A DNA stretch of 64,000 bases from JAFDCJ01 sp964527835 (GTDB lineage Bacteria > Desulfobacterota > Desulfobacteria > Desulfobacterales > JAFDCJ01), in assembly GCA_964527835.1 (NCBI GenBank), contig CAZGNV010000018.1, positions 1-64,000 on the forward strand, written 5' to 3'. This document shows positions 15,353 to 24,847 of this stretch, piece by piece. The notes below the pieces were generated by a model. That model made no database searches. It saw only the letters and a program-made list of their open reading frames with translations, and was not told the origin of the DNA. Numbering within the stretch: position 1 is the stretch's first letter; every line of letters begins with the position of its first letter. A program made the position numbers and the translations under genes.

Positions 15353-17357
15353 CGGTCGTCCTCCTTGTCAGTCGGGCCAACAACCCCCTGGGCTTTAAAA
15401 CCTCCCGGTAGGCTGCCTGGGGTTTCATGGTGCGAATAATGAGATTCGTGCGCAAGGTGGCAGTTTTGCCGTCCTGGTAGCGGATGACCGTCTCGATGGG
15501 CAACTGTTCAATGTCGCTGTAAAGCGCTGCGATCTCCTGGGCGTACTTTTCACTGATAAACCGGCGCCGTATCTTTTTGGTGCGGGTCAGTTCCTCATCA
15601 TCGGCATCCAGTTCCTTGTACAGCAGCAGGAATTTGCTGATGCGCGCCTTTTCGGGCAGGGTTTCATTGACCCGCACCACTTCTCGCTCGATCAAATCAT
15701 AAACCTCCGGCTTGCCGGCCAGATCCGAGTAGGTGGTATAGTTGATCCGGTTTTCTTCGGCCCACTTGCCCACATGTTTGTAATCGATGCAGATCATGGC
15801 CGTGACGTAATCCTGCTGATGGCCGAGCACCACCGCCTCCACAATGTAAGGACAGAACTTGAGCTTGTTTTCGATGAACATGGGCGAAAAGCGCGCGCCG
15901 CTCAATAGATGCATCAGGTCCTTGACCCGGTCGATGATCACCAGGTGCCCCTCGTCGGTGAAATACCCCGCATCGCCGGAGTGCAGCCAGCCGTCAATGA
16001 TCGTTTCGCGGGTGGCCTGCTCGTTTTTCAGGTATCCCTGAAACAGGCCCGGTCCGCGGGAAATAATCTCTCCGACGCCTTCGCCATCGGGCTGGTAGAT
16101 TTCAATTTCGGCCGCCGGCACGGGAATGCCCACCGAATCGAAGTTAATGTCGCCATCCCGGTGAATGGTGGAGTATCCCGCCACTTCCGTCTGGCCGTAA
16201 ATCTGCTTGAGGTTCACCCCCAGGGCGTGGAAAAAGCGGAAAACATCGGGCCCCAGGGCCGCCCCGCCGGTCAGCGCCGAACGCACTTTCGAAAATCCCA
16301 GCCGGTCGCGCAGCGCCCGGAACATGGCGGCATAGGCCAGCCAGTACAGGATTTTCCAGCCGATCGGAGGTTTTTGCTTTTCAAACTTGAAATCCGCCCA
16401 GCGGTAACCGATGGGCAGGCAGAGATTGTAGACCAGCCGTTTGAAAAAAGAAGCGTCCAGGTGTTTGACCATCACCTGCCGGGAGATCCCCTCCCACATC
16501 CGGGGTGAGGCCACCACCAGGCTGGGGGCAATCTCGTAAAGATCCGCCATGGCGACCTCGGGCTCTTCCGGAAAGTTGACGGTATAGCCCGCGTAAAGGG
16601 CTGAAAAAACGCTCATGGTCTGCTCTACAATCCACGGCAGCGGAATGAAGGACAGAAACTGGTCCTCGCAGGATTTGGGGTCCACCTCATTGAGAGAAGC
16701 CGTCATCGACAGGATATTGCCATGAGTCAGCAGGGTTCCCTTGGGATTGCCGGTGGTCCCCGAGGTGTAGCAGATCATGGCCAGATCGTCCGGCCTGATG
16801 GCCGCCACATTGGCTGCAAAGCGCCGGGGGTCTTGCTGATGCACCTGTTGGCCGAGCCGTTGGATGTCGCCAAACTCGACCAGCAAATCTTCCTTATAGT
16901 CCCATAGCCCCTTGGGATCGGCGTAAATGATTTTTTTCAAACCGGGCAGCCGGTCCTTGATGTCCAGGATCTTGTCCACCTGCTCCTGGTCTTCGGCCAC
17001 GATCATGGCCGCTTCGGAGTGATCAATAATGTAAGTGATCTCGGCCAGGATCGAGTCCTGGAAAATGCCGAATGGGATGGCGCCGGCTGCCTGGGCGGCC
17101 AGTTCGGCGTAAATCCATTCCGGACGGTTGTCACCGATGATTCCAAGGGTATTGCCGGGTTGCAGCCCCAGCTCAATCAGACCCAGGGAAAAATTGCGCA
17201 CATGTTCCAGGTACTGGTTCCAGGTGACCGACTGCCAGATACCGAATTCTTTTTCCCGCAGTGCGATACGGCGATCGCCGAACCGCTCGGCATTGCTGAT
17301 CAGAAGCGCCGGCAGGCTGACCGGGATTTTCTCGCTGATGGATTCTTTTTCAGGCAT
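15342..17357 (-). CDS. Long-chain-type acyl-CoA synthetase (AMP-forming)
   Basis: The 671-residue protein has an intact phosphate loop (CYTSGTTGNPKG), the A5 region (QIYGQTEVAGYS) and the A8 region (HSGDAGYFTDEGHLVIIDR), as in FadD15/COG1022 long-chain acyl-CoA synthetases. It should activate a carboxylic acid with ATP and CoA on the cytoplasmic side as it enters through the transporter. The start at ATG 17357 was chosen 10 bases after the livG stop. Longer starts to 17411 would overlap livG. Its position between livG and livH is a recurring arrangement in Desulfobacterota. Substrate chain length cannot be read from sequence. Confidence 0.9.
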   Translation of the reverse strand: MPEKESISEKIPVSLPALLISNAERFGDRRIALREKEFGIWQSVTWNQYLEHVRNFSLGLIELGLQPGNTLGIIGDNRPEWIYAELAAQAAGAIPFGIFQDSILAEITYIIDHSEAAMIVAEDQEQVDKILDIKDRLPGLKKIIYADPKGLWDYKEDLLVEFGDIQRLGQQVHQQDPRRFAANVAAIRPDDLAMICYTSGTTGNPKGTLLTHGNILSMTASLNEVDPKSCEDQFLSFIPLPWIVEQTMSVFSALYAGYTVNFPEEPEVAMADLYEIAPSLVVASPRMWEGISRQVMVKHLDASFFKRLVYNLCLPIGYRWADFKFEKQKPPIGWKILYWLAYAAMFRALRDRLGFSKVRSALTGGAALGPDVFRFFHALGVNLKQIYGQTEVAGYSTIHRDGDINFDSVGIPVPAAEIEIYQPDGEGVGEIISRGPGLFQGYLKNEQATRETIIDGWLHSGDAGYFTDEGHLVIIDRVKDLMHLLSGARFSPMFIENKLKFCPYIVEAVVLGHQQDYVTAMICIDYKHVGKWAEENRINYTTYSDLAGKPEVYDLIEREVVRVNETLPEKARISKFLLLYKELDADDEELTRTKKIRRRFISEKYAQEIAALYSDIEQLPIETVIRYQDGKTATLRTNLIIRTMKPQAAYREVLKPRGLLARLTRRTTGGR

Positions 17358-17367
17358 CTTCTGTCGT

Positions 17368-18162
17368 TTACAAACGGGAGTAAGCTTTTTCATCCTGGCC
17401 CAGGTAGGCACGGACCACCTGGGGATTTTGCTGGACCTGGTGCGGCGTGCCTTCGGCTATTTTCTGGCCGAACTCCAGCACGCACACCCGGTTGGAAATG
17501 TCCATCACAACTCCCATGTCGTGCTCCACAAGAATGATGCTCACCTTCCACATCTGGTTGACATTAATGATAAAGCGGGCCATGTCCTCGGTTTCTTCCA
17601 GGTTCATGCCCGCCATGGGTTCATCGAGCAGCAGCACCTCGGGCTGCATGGCCAGTGCCCGGGCCAGTTCGACCCGTTTCTGAAGTCCATAGGGCAGGGT
17701 TCCCACCACTTTTTTGCGGATCGCTTCGATCTCCAGCAGGTCGATAATCTTTTCCTCGATTTCCTGGCGCAGCTTCAATTCCTCGCGGCGCGTCCGACCC
17801 CAGTAAAGCATGTCGGAAAAAATGCCTGATTTTAGAAACGCGTGCCGTCCGAGCTTGATGTTGTCCAGCACGCTCATTCCTTTGAAAAGTTCAATATTTT
17901 GAAAGGTGCGCGCAATGCCCAGCGCGGCGATCCGATGGGTGGGTTTGGCCAGGATGTCCTGGCCTTTATATAGAATCTGCCCTTCGTGGGGGGTGTAAAA
18001 ACGGCTGATGCAGTTGAGCAGGCAGGTCTTGCCCGCCCCGTTGGGACCGATCACCGCCAGGATTTCCCCCTTCATCAATTGGGTACTGACGTTGTAAAGG
18101 GCCTGCACGCCGCCAAAGGCCAGCGATACACTTTCCACGGTTATGATGACATCATTTGCCAC
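17368..18162 (-). CDS. livG: ABC transporter ATPase, LivG type
   Basis: The 264-residue ATPase has Walker A GPNGAGKTCLLNCI and Walker B VLLLDEPMAGMN. The signature is LPYGLQKRVELA, where LSYG is more usual. It is the first gene of the seven-gene minus-strand operon and is divergent from the acyl-CoA ligase gene at 18536. The intervening 373 bases presumably hold both promoters. It pairs with LivF. Confidence 0.92.
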   Translation of the reverse strand: MANDVIITVESVSLAFGGVQALYNVSTQLMKGEILAVIGPNGAGKTCLLNCISRFYTPHEGQILYKGQDILAKPTHRIAALGIARTFQNIELFKGMSVLDNIKLGRHAFLKSGIFSDMLYWGRTRREELKLRQEIEEKIIDLLEIEAIRKKVVGTLPYGLQKRVELARALAMQPEVLLLDEPMAGMNLEETEDMARFIINVNQMWKVSIILVEHDMGVVMDISNRVCVLEFGQKIAEGTPHQVQQNPQVVRAYLGQDEKAYSRL

Positions 18163-18535
18163 GGCGGTTCATCTTGCGCTCCGGTTGGTTGTTCATAACA
18201 GGACAATCGTTCAACGTCCTGGAATAAATCGTCAATTTTTTCCGGCCCTCCAGTCAGGGCGCCGGGTGAGCAGGGGGGACAGGCGGAAAATCGAGCAAAA
18301 AAAGAGGAAGTGCCCAATGGTCTTTTCTTTCTCCACTGCCGGGATTATCATATATAGAAAACCGATTGGCAGATGTCAAGCCATTAAATTAATGAATAGG
18401 CTTCACCCTGTTTGTCCGGCTCACAAAAAAACTGGACGCACAGGGCGAATTCAAATATGATGAAGTCGTAAAAAGTAACATTTTCTCGCTTAAGCAACCT
18501 TTTTCGGGAGCCGTTCAGGGACAGGGAGGTCCGCC
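18163..18535. promoter_or_regulatory. Divergent intergenic region with a palindrome
   Basis: No gene is evident here. The region should contain the promoters of the livG operon (-) and the acyl-CoA ligase gene (+). A palindrome CATTAA-A-TTAATG lies at 18382-18394 in an AT-rich patch and could be an operator, for example for a TetR- or FadR-like acyl-CoA sensor, though no such regulator gene is adjacent. A degenerate piece of repeat family C (TGATGAAGTCGTAAAAAGT) lies at 18458-18476. Confidence 0.4.
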
Positions 18536-20161
18536 ATGAATCTCATCCGCAAAACAATCGCCCAGCTGCTCGTGGAAATTGCCGCCGACTATCCGCATCG
18601 CGAGGCAGTGGTTTACACCGTCGGTGACCGCCGCTACACTTACAAGGACCTGGCCCATGAAATCGACCGGGCCGCCCGGGGATTTCTAAGCCGGGGCATT
18701 CAGCCCGGGGATAAAATCGCACTGTGGTCTGCCAATATCCCCGAATGGATTTTCGCCATGCTGGCCCTGGCGAAAATCGGCGCCATCACGGTACCCATCG
18801 ATCCGGCAGCCCCCCGCGACAACCTGCTGTATATCCTGGAGCAGTCACAAAGTCGGGGGCTGCTGGTGGAAGCCCGGGCAGACGAGAGTGAAAAAGTGCA
18901 CCTGGCCGCTGATGCTCACCAGCGGCTGCCAGACTTGGAAATTGTGATTGCCCTGGGCGAATCCACCGGTGCGGGCATTATCTCCTGGGACCGGCTGTTG
19001 GCGGGTGCTGAAAAGATAACCGCTGATCAGCTGCAAAAAATTTCGACGGCCATCAACCCGGCCGACCCAGTGGCCCTCATGTACACTTCCGGGACCACCG
19101 GTCCGCCCAAGGGGGTGTTGCTCGACCACCTGGGACTGATCAACAAGTCCCTGGTGTCCACCCAACGCCAGGGAATTTCCGTCGACGACCGGCTGTGCCT
19201 GTTTTTCCCGCTCTATCACATGTTCGGCAATACCTGCATCGCCCTGGCCGGGCTGCTGAAAGGCGCCGCCCTGATCATGCCCTCTCGCAGCTTTGACCCG
19301 CAAGCCATTCTAGCGGCCATTGCCGCTGAAAAGTGCACGGCGATTTATGGATCGCCCAGCATGCTGATTGCCCTGGTGGATCATCCCGGTTTTCAAAAAG
19401 AACACTGGCATACCCTGAGCAAGGGGATTATCGGCGGCGCGCCCTGTCCCATGGCGTTGATGAAACGCCTGGTGGAAGACATCGGCGTGTCTGATATCAC
19501 CGTCGCCTACGGGATAACCGAAACCTCCTCCTGGATTACCATGACCCATCCGGATGATCCGCTGGAGCTGCGTGTTGCCACCATCGGTACGGCCTTGGCC
19601 TGCAACGAGGTTAAAATCGTGGATCCGATCTCGGGCGAAACCCTCGGACCCGGCCGCCAGGGCGAGCTGTGCACCCGCGGCTTTCTGATGAAGGAATATT
19701 ACAAAATGCCGGCGGCAACCGCCGCGGCCATTGACCGGGAGCAATGGTTTCATACCGGCGATTTGGGGGTGATGGACCGTGGGGGATATGTCAGAATTAC
19801 GGGGCGCCTCAAGGATGTCATCGTGCGCAACGGGATCGAAATTTATCCCGTTGAAATCGAAGAGGTCCTCTACCAGCTTGGCGAAATTTCCGAGGCCCAG
19901 GTGTTCGGTTTTGCCGACGCGCAAAGCGGACAGCAAATTGCCGCCTGGATCAAATTAAAGTCCGGCTGCCAGCTGTCCCTGGAATCGGTGGCAGCGTATT
20001 TGCGGCAGCATCTGCCGGAGGAAAAACTGCCGCAACATTATAAGATCGTATCCGAATTTCCCATGACCGGCAGCGGCAAGGTGCAAAAATTCAAACTGGC
20101 CGCAATGGCTGAAAAAGAATATGGCAGCAGGGGAAAAACCCATGCAGCTCAACAAACTTGA
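18536..20161 (+). CDS. Acyl-CoA ligase (AMP-forming), class I
   Basis: The 541-residue enzyme has all the usual elements: phosphate loop MYTSGTTGPPKG near residue 182, VAYGITETSSW near residue 323, HTGDLGVMDRGGY near residue 405, and the catalytic lysine in GSGKVQK near the end. It should form an acyl-CoA from a carboxylic acid, ATP and CoA. The ATG follows GGGAGGTCCGCC. Its intact motifs contrast with the degenerate ligase at 10317-11894. The following hydrolase gene starts inside its last codons. Confidence 0.9.
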   Translation: MNLIRKTIAQLLVEIAADYPHREAVVYTVGDRRYTYKDLAHEIDRAARGFLSRGIQPGDKIALWSANIPEWIFAMLALAKIGAITVPIDPAAPRDNLLYILEQSQSRGLLVEARADESEKVHLAADAHQRLPDLEIVIALGESTGAGIISWDRLLAGAEKITADQLQKISTAINPADPVALMYTSGTTGPPKGVLLDHLGLINKSLVSTQRQGISVDDRLCLFFPLYHMFGNTCIALAGLLKGAALIMPSRSFDPQAILAAIAAEKCTAIYGSPSMLIALVDHPGFQKEHWHTLSKGIIGGAPCPMALMKRLVEDIGVSDITVAYGITETSSWITMTHPDDPLELRVATIGTALACNEVKIVDPISGETLGPGRQGELCTRGFLMKEYYKMPAATAAAIDREQWFHTGDLGVMDRGGYVRITGRLKDVIVRNGIEIYPVEIEEVLYQLGEISEAQVFGFADAQSGQQIAAWIKLKSGCQLSLESVAAYLRQHLPEEKLPQHYKIVSEFPMTGSGKVQKFKLAAMAEKEYGSRGKTHAAQQT

Positions 20162-20915
20162 ATTTACCAATGCCGAGGGACTTCGGCTGTCCGCCCGGCT
20201 GGATCTGCCGCCAAAAGGCCCTCCCCTGGCCTATGCCCTGTTCGCCCATTGCTTTACCTGTTCCAAAAACCTCAAGCCCATTGGCCATATCAGCCGTGCA
20301 TTGACCCACAGGGGCATTGCCGTGCTGCGTTTTGATTTTACCGGGCTCGGCGAAAGCGAAGGAGATTTTGCCGACACCAACTTTTCCTCCAACGTCGATG
20401 ACCTTGTGACGGCGGCCCGATTTCTGGCCGACCACTATGAGGCCCCCCGGATTTTGATCGGCCACTCCCTGGGAGGGGCGGCGGTGCTGCAGGCCGCGGG
20501 CAGGATTCCGTCTTCAACCGCCGTTGCCACCATCGCAGCACCCGCCGATCCCGGCCATGTCACCCGCGCCCTGGGGGAGACCAGAGCAATCATTGAACGC
20601 CGGGGAGCGGCCACCGTCGAACTGGCCGGCAGGAGCTTCACGATTAAAAAACAGTTTCTCGACGACCTGGAATCCGTTTCCATGCAGCAGACCATCGGCA
20701 ATCTTGATAAAGCGCTCATCATTTTTCATTCCCCCACCGACGGCGTGGTCGGCATTGAAAATGCTGCCCGAATTTTTAAGGCTGCCCGGCATCCCAAAAG
20801 CTTTATTTCCCTGGACCAGGCCGATCACCTGTTGATGAACCCGGATGATTCTCAGTACGTGGGGGCAATCATCGCCATCTGGGCCATGAAGTACATCGGC
20901 GCCGACACCGCCTGA
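20142..20915 (+). CDS. Alpha/beta hydrolase
   Basis: The 257-residue protein has the hydrolase fold with nucleophile motif GHSLGGAA (Ser near residue 114), a charge-relay Asp near SPTDGVVG and His in ADHLL. It resembles the hydrolase half of the bifunctional hydrolase/OsmC proteins found in many bacteria, but there is no OsmC domain here. The ATG at 20142 was chosen for the AGCAGGGG site. An ATG at 20121 is also in frame. The start overlaps the acyl-CoA ligase gene by 20 bases, so they are coupled; a thioesterase or esterase role linked to that ligase is possible. Confidence 0.8.
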   Translation: MQLNKLEFTNAEGLRLSARLDLPPKGPPLAYALFAHCFTCSKNLKPIGHISRALTHRGIAVLRFDFTGLGESEGDFADTNFSSNVDDLVTAARFLADHYEAPRILIGHSLGGAAVLQAAGRIPSSTAVATIAAPADPGHVTRALGETRAIIERRGAATVELAGRSFTIKKQFLDDLESVSMQQTIGNLDKALIIFHSPTDGVVGIENAARIFKAARHPKSFISLDQADHLLMNPDDSQYVGAIIAIWAMKYIGADTA

Positions 20916-20932
20916 ACAGGCCTTCAGGCTGA

Positions 20933-21124
20933 CGCCAAGAGAACAACCCGTATTTCGACGGCCGGGCCTTGTACGAGGCCAGCCCGGCAACCGAAAAATC
21001 CTTTTTGAAAATTGCCGGGGCCAATCACAACGATATTTTCATGCGCGGCCTGGAACCATACCTGACAGCGGTAAAAAAACTGGCAGCCACCGTCTCACCC
21101 CATGGAACCCGTATTTTTTCTTAA
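20933..21124 (+). pseudogene. Remnant of an alpha/beta hydrolase C terminus
   Basis: An open frame just after an in-frame stop encodes about 63 residues including PYFDGRALYEASP and KIAGANHNDIFMRGLEPYL. This resembles the C-terminal end of a serine hydrolase, with the catalytic His in GANHND. There is no start codon or ribosome site at its head and no N-terminal part in any frame before it, where the intact hydrolase at 20142 ends. I read it as the tail of a second hydrolase gene whose front was deleted. Confidence 0.6.
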
Positions 21125-21292
21125 GTTTTCAGCCCCCTGGGTCGATAAGGTAATACAGAACCCTTAACTCGAATTGCCTCCGGGATGTGCCGCCTGCCCG
21201 GTCAGCGGCAAACCCGGTGGTTTTGCGCGGGGCATTGGAGTTGCCCAACCGCATCCTGTACTCTCGCTGACAGCTGGAGAAACCGTTCAAAG

Positions 21293-22516
21293 ATGATTGT
21301 TATCCCAACGGACAAGATTAAGCCCGGCCAGATTTTATCCGAAGCGGTGCGGGATATAAACGGCCGCCTGCTGCTGGCCCGGGGTCATGAAATTCAGGCC
21401 GATCACATCCGCATCTTCAAGATGTGGGGCATCACCGATGTTGCGGTTGAAGGCAACAGCTGCAAGGATGATCAATCTGAAACCCAAATAAATGCCGAAC
21501 TGATGGAACAGGTCCGCCGGACTGTTGACATCATCTTCAGCCACACGGATCCCGGTCATCCGGCAATCAAGGAAATTCGACACCTGGCAGTTCAGTATCG
21601 ATACAATCATCACATCACCGACATTGCCGGTGGCATGCCCCTTGATGAGCTCACGATTTCCCCAAAAGAAGGCAAGGTGGATTTAACGGCGAAACTGAAG
21701 AAAAAAAAGATTGTCCTGCCTGAAATTCCATCCGTGGTGTTTGAGCTCAACGAAGTGATCGCCAATCCCATATCCTCGGCCGATAGTATCGCCCGGGTGG
21801 TCAACACCAGCCCGAGTCTGACAGCACTGCTGTTAAAAATCGTAAATTCATCGTTTTACGGATTTCCTTCTAAAATAAGCAGGGTTTCCCATGCGGTCAC
21901 CCTCATCGGGACCCGTGAAATTTCAGCCCTTGCCCTGGGGATCAGCATCCTGTCCATATTTAAAAATATTCCCAGGGAAATCATTGATATGTATTCGTTT
22001 CTCAAGCATAGCCTGGCCTGCGGGATCGCCTCCCGGATCCTGGCTGCACAAAGCAATTTTCCCCAGACCGAACAGTTGTTTGTATCCGGGCTGCTGCATG
22101 ACCTGGGCCGATTGATACTTTATATCTATTTCCCACAGGAGTCGCGCAATGTGTTAAGCCGTGCCAGATCCACCTCCAAACTGCTCTACAAAGAAGAAAT
22201 GGATTATCTGGGATGCGATCATGCCGAGGTGGGCAAGATGCTCATGAAGCAATGGAAGCTGCCGCACGTTCTGGAAAACAGCGTCCGGCACCATCACCGG
22301 CCTTCAAGGGCACAGCAGCCCATCCCGGCCGCCCTGGTGCACCTGGCCGACATCATCGTCAACAGCCTTGGAATTGGCAGCAGCGGGGAAAAATTCGTCC
22401 CTCCTCTCGATCATAAGGCATGGGAAAATCTGGAGTTGTCCCCCAGCTGTTTTGAGAGTGTGATCGGGCAGGTGAGCCATCAGTTTGCATCACTGGAATC
22501 GATACTGCACGTCTAA
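21293..22516 (+). CDS. HDOD-domain signalling protein
   Basis: The 407-residue protein has a short N-terminal domain (about residues 1-60, IKPGQILSEAVRDINGRLLLARG, of the type found before HD-GYP/HDOD domains). From about residue 135 follows an HDOD domain (LPEIPSVVFELNEVIANP ... ITSA-type hydrophobic core, FVSGLLHDLGRLILYIYFP). The LLHDLGRL motif keeps one HD pair, but the full set of metal ligands of true HD phosphodiesterases is not evident, as expected for HDOD. The start at 21293 gives the natural N terminus. It is followed after four bases by the hybrid kinase gene, so it likely works in the same pathway. Confidence 0.85.
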   Translation: MIVIPTDKIKPGQILSEAVRDINGRLLLARGHEIQADHIRIFKMWGITDVAVEGNSCKDDQSETQINAELMEQVRRTVDIIFSHTDPGHPAIKEIRHLAVQYRYNHHITDIAGGMPLDELTISPKEGKVDLTAKLKKKKIVLPEIPSVVFELNEVIANPISSADSIARVVNTSPSLTALLLKIVNSSFYGFPSKISRVSHAVTLIGTREISALALGISILSIFKNIPREIIDMYSFLKHSLACGIASRILAAQSNFPQTEQLFVSGLLHDLGRLILYIYFPQESRNVLSRARSTSKLLYKEEMDYLGCDHAEVGKMLMKQWKLPHVLENSVRHHHRPSRAQQPIPAALVHLADIIVNSLGIGSSGEKFVPPLDHKAWENLELSPSCFESVIGQVSHQFASLESILHV

Positions 22517-22520
22517 GAAT

Positions 22521-24302
22521 ATGACAAACCGCAAATCAAATATGGATCCTGAAAAGCTTCAGGCCCGCGTCGAGTACCTGGAAGAAAGCCAGCGTCATAT
22601 CCAAAATGCGTTGGAGCTGGCCTTGTCACTGGGTGACTTTCAGAAAAACATCAACAAGGGCTATGGACCGAAAACGATTCTGAAGGAAGCCGAAAAGAGA
22701 ATCCAATATCTGATTCCATTTGAAGCGAACGGATTGTACCTGGTTGATGAAGAAAAATCCGACTTTGTTCTGACCGTCTGCAACCCGGCGGAAAAAAGCC
22801 AGTTTGTGGAAGACCAGGTAAGCTATATGATCGACAAGGGCTTTTTTGCCTGGGCGATCCGCGAAAAACGGGGCTTGACGGTTTCATCCCATGACCATTC
22901 CCGACAGCTCGTGCTGCACGTGATCGCCACCTATTCGCGTATTCGAGGAATATTTGTCGGGCTTTTGCCCAATGAACGCAACATGTTACCCGACAAATCC
23001 CTGACCTTGCTGTCCATCATCCTGCTCAACACCGCCAATGCCCTCGAAAGCCTTGAATTCCGCCGGATGCTGCGTGACCAGAACAGCATGCTCGAAAAAA
23101 AGGTGGAGGAACGAACAAAGGCCCTGGCACGCTCCGAAAGACAGCTGCAGCAGGTCATGAAACTGCAGGCCATCGGCACCCTGGCCGGTGGAATTGCGCA
23201 TGATTTCAATAACATCCTGTTTCCGATCGTGGGATATACCGAACTGACGATGGACGACCTGCCCGAGGACAGCCAGGCGCGCCAGAATCTGGAAGAAGTG
23301 CTCAAGGCCACCAACCGGGCCAAGGAACTGGTCCAGCAAATCCTGACCTTCAGCCGGCAAAACAGCAAGGAGCGCAAGCCCCTTAAGGTTCAATATCTTA
23401 TCAAAGAAGTTCTCAAATTGCTGCGAGCCACCATACCGGCATCCATCGAAATTGTCTCCCGCATCGACAAAGATTGCGGTGCCATCATGGGGGATCCAAC
23501 CCAGGTCCACCAGGTGATCATGAATCTGTGCACCAATGCCTACCACGCCATGCAGGATATCGGAGGAAGACTTGAGGTCAACCTGGAGGAGATTGATCTC
23601 AGCTACGAGGAAGCATCGGAACGGGTGGGGATGAAACACGGCAGGCATCTGCGCCTGACGGTCAAAGACAGCGGCCACGGAATGGAACCCGAGGTGCTGG
23701 AACGCATCTTTGAACCCTACTACACGACAAAAAAGCAGGGCAAAGGAACCGGGCTGGGATTGTCGGTCATCCACGGCATTGTCAAAAACCACGGCGGCGA
23801 CATCTCGGTGAGCAGCCGGCCGGGTATCGGTTCGACCTTCTGTGTCCTGCTGCCGGTCATCGATGATGTTGATATCGCCACCGCGGAAGATAAATCCCCG
23901 GCAGTCACAAGGGGCCATGAACGCATCCTGCTCATCGATGATGAAGAGCAGATCATCGATATCGGGCAGCGGCTGCTGGAACGTCTGGGCTACAAGGTAA
24001 CCTGCAAAACCGACAGCCAGGAAGCATTGGAAGAATTCGCAGCCCAGCCGGAGCGTTTTGATCTGGTGATCACGGACATGACCATGCCCAAGCTGACCGG
24101 TGATCAGCTGGCGCGCAAAATGATGGAGATCAACCCCCGGGTACCGGTGGTGTTGTGCACCGGCTTCAATGAAACCATCGACGAGGAAAAGGCTCTGGCC
24201 ATGGGCATCGACAGGTTTATCATGAAACCCATTGTCAAAGATGAACTGGCCAGCACCATCCGCACCGTCCTGGATGAGCGCAAACAGGCCCTCTACAACT
24301 GA
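22521..24302 (+). CDS. Hybrid histidine kinase with N-terminal GAF-like domain and receiver
   Basis: The 593-residue protein begins with a coiled segment and a GAF-like domain (about residues 35-180). A HisKA domain follows with the phospho-acceptor His227 in GGIAHDFNN, then a catalytic ATPase domain (MNLCTNAYHAM, GTGLGLSVIHGIVKNHGG) and a C-terminal receiver with phospho-Asp near residue 519 (LVITDMTMP). There is no membrane segment, so it senses a cytosolic signal. The N-terminal half lacks an obvious cofactor motif. It follows the HDOD gene and precedes, after the next small gene, a convergent stand-alone receiver that could be its partner. Confidence 0.9.
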   Translation: MTNRKSNMDPEKLQARVEYLEESQRHIQNALELALSLGDFQKNINKGYGPKTILKEAEKRIQYLIPFEANGLYLVDEEKSDFVLTVCNPAEKSQFVEDQVSYMIDKGFFAWAIREKRGLTVSSHDHSRQLVLHVIATYSRIRGIFVGLLPNERNMLPDKSLTLLSIILLNTANALESLEFRRMLRDQNSMLEKKVEERTKALARSERQLQQVMKLQAIGTLAGGIAHDFNNILFPIVGYTELTMDDLPEDSQARQNLEEVLKATNRAKELVQQILTFSRQNSKERKPLKVQYLIKEVLKLLRATIPASIEIVSRIDKDCGAIMGDPTQVHQVIMNLCTNAYHAMQDIGGRLEVNLEEIDLSYEEASERVGMKHGRHLRLTVKDSGHGMEPEVLERIFEPYYTTKKQGKGTGLGLSVIHGIVKNHGGDISVSSRPGIGSTFCVLLPVIDDVDIATAEDKSPAVTRGHERILLIDDEEQIIDIGQRLLERLGYKVTCKTDSQEALEEFAAQPERFDLVITDMTMPKLTGDQLARKMMEINPRVPVVLCTGFNETIDEEKALAMGIDRFIMKPIVKDELASTIRTVLDERKQALYN

Positions 24303-24410
24303 CCCCCCTCCGGCAAAATTGCCTGGTTACCCCGGATCGGCGTCCCCGCAAAAAGGTTCTTTCTTTTTTTTGTCTAATCGGCTATTTTATAACACCCCCA
24401 TCGGATGTAA

Positions 24411-24434
24411 CCCTTGAACCTTGAACCTTGAACC
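24411..24434. repeat. Repeat family B, copy 1
   Basis: The heptamer TTGAACC occurs three times in tandem (CCCTTGAACC followed by two more units). It lies 11 bases before the next start codon, which has no ribosome site. Confidence 0.7.
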
Positions 24435-24445
24435 AATTTTTTATT

Positions 24446-24703
24446 ATGCCCCTTCACAGCCACGACTTTGTTGAAAATTACGACGGCCTGGTGGGATTCG
24501 GCGCCGACCGCGAAACCGATGAGAATACCATCATCTACTATCTGCAAAAATTTTCCGATGACCGGCTCATGGCCGCAATCATCAAACGCATGACGGACAC
24601 CGAACTGGAAGAGATTTTTGAGTTGATCCACCGCATACTGAAAAACCACTTGAGCGAATCCGAGTACCATCGCCTTTTTCTCAAGGACGATCATGCTCAC
24701 TGA
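24446..24703 (+). CDS. Small acidic cytoplasmic protein, 85 aa
   Basis: The 85-residue product (from MPLHSHDF) is acidic and predicted helical, ending HHLSESEYHRLFL-like with several His/Asp. I do not recognise a family with confidence, though similar short cytoplasmic proteins occur in sulfate reducers. The ATG at 24446 lacks a Shine-Dalgarno sequence and follows a TTGAACC repeat. The frame also opens at TTG 24428 inside the repeat. It lies between the hybrid kinase and the response regulator genes. Confidence 0.6.
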   Translation: MPLHSHDFVENYDGLVGFGADRETDENTIIYYLQKFSDDRLMAAIIKRMTDTELEEIFELIHRILKNHLSESEYHRLFLKDDHAH

Positions 24704-24791
24704 CGGCGGGTTGCGCTGGGAGAACAGCCCCTGGGGGCAGGATTAGAAATCCGTCAGTGCTCTAAGGGGTGGACTTGTAGTAGGGAAAGAA

Positions 24792-24831
24792 TAAAAAGCG
24801 GGGGCCGCCCGTCAAGACAACCTGCGGGCGG
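24792..24831 (-). terminator. Terminator of the response regulator gene
   Basis: On the minus strand, arms at 24825-24831 and 24805-24811 (CCGCCCG with CGGGCGG, 13-base loop) are followed by GC-rich bases and a T run at 24792-24798. It lies directly after the response regulator stop at 24848. A 9-bp inverted repeat (CACTGACGG/CCGTCAGTG, 24698-24706 and 24751-24759) stands a little further on. Confidence 0.6.
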
Positions 24832-24847
24832 GCTGAAAACGAAATGA

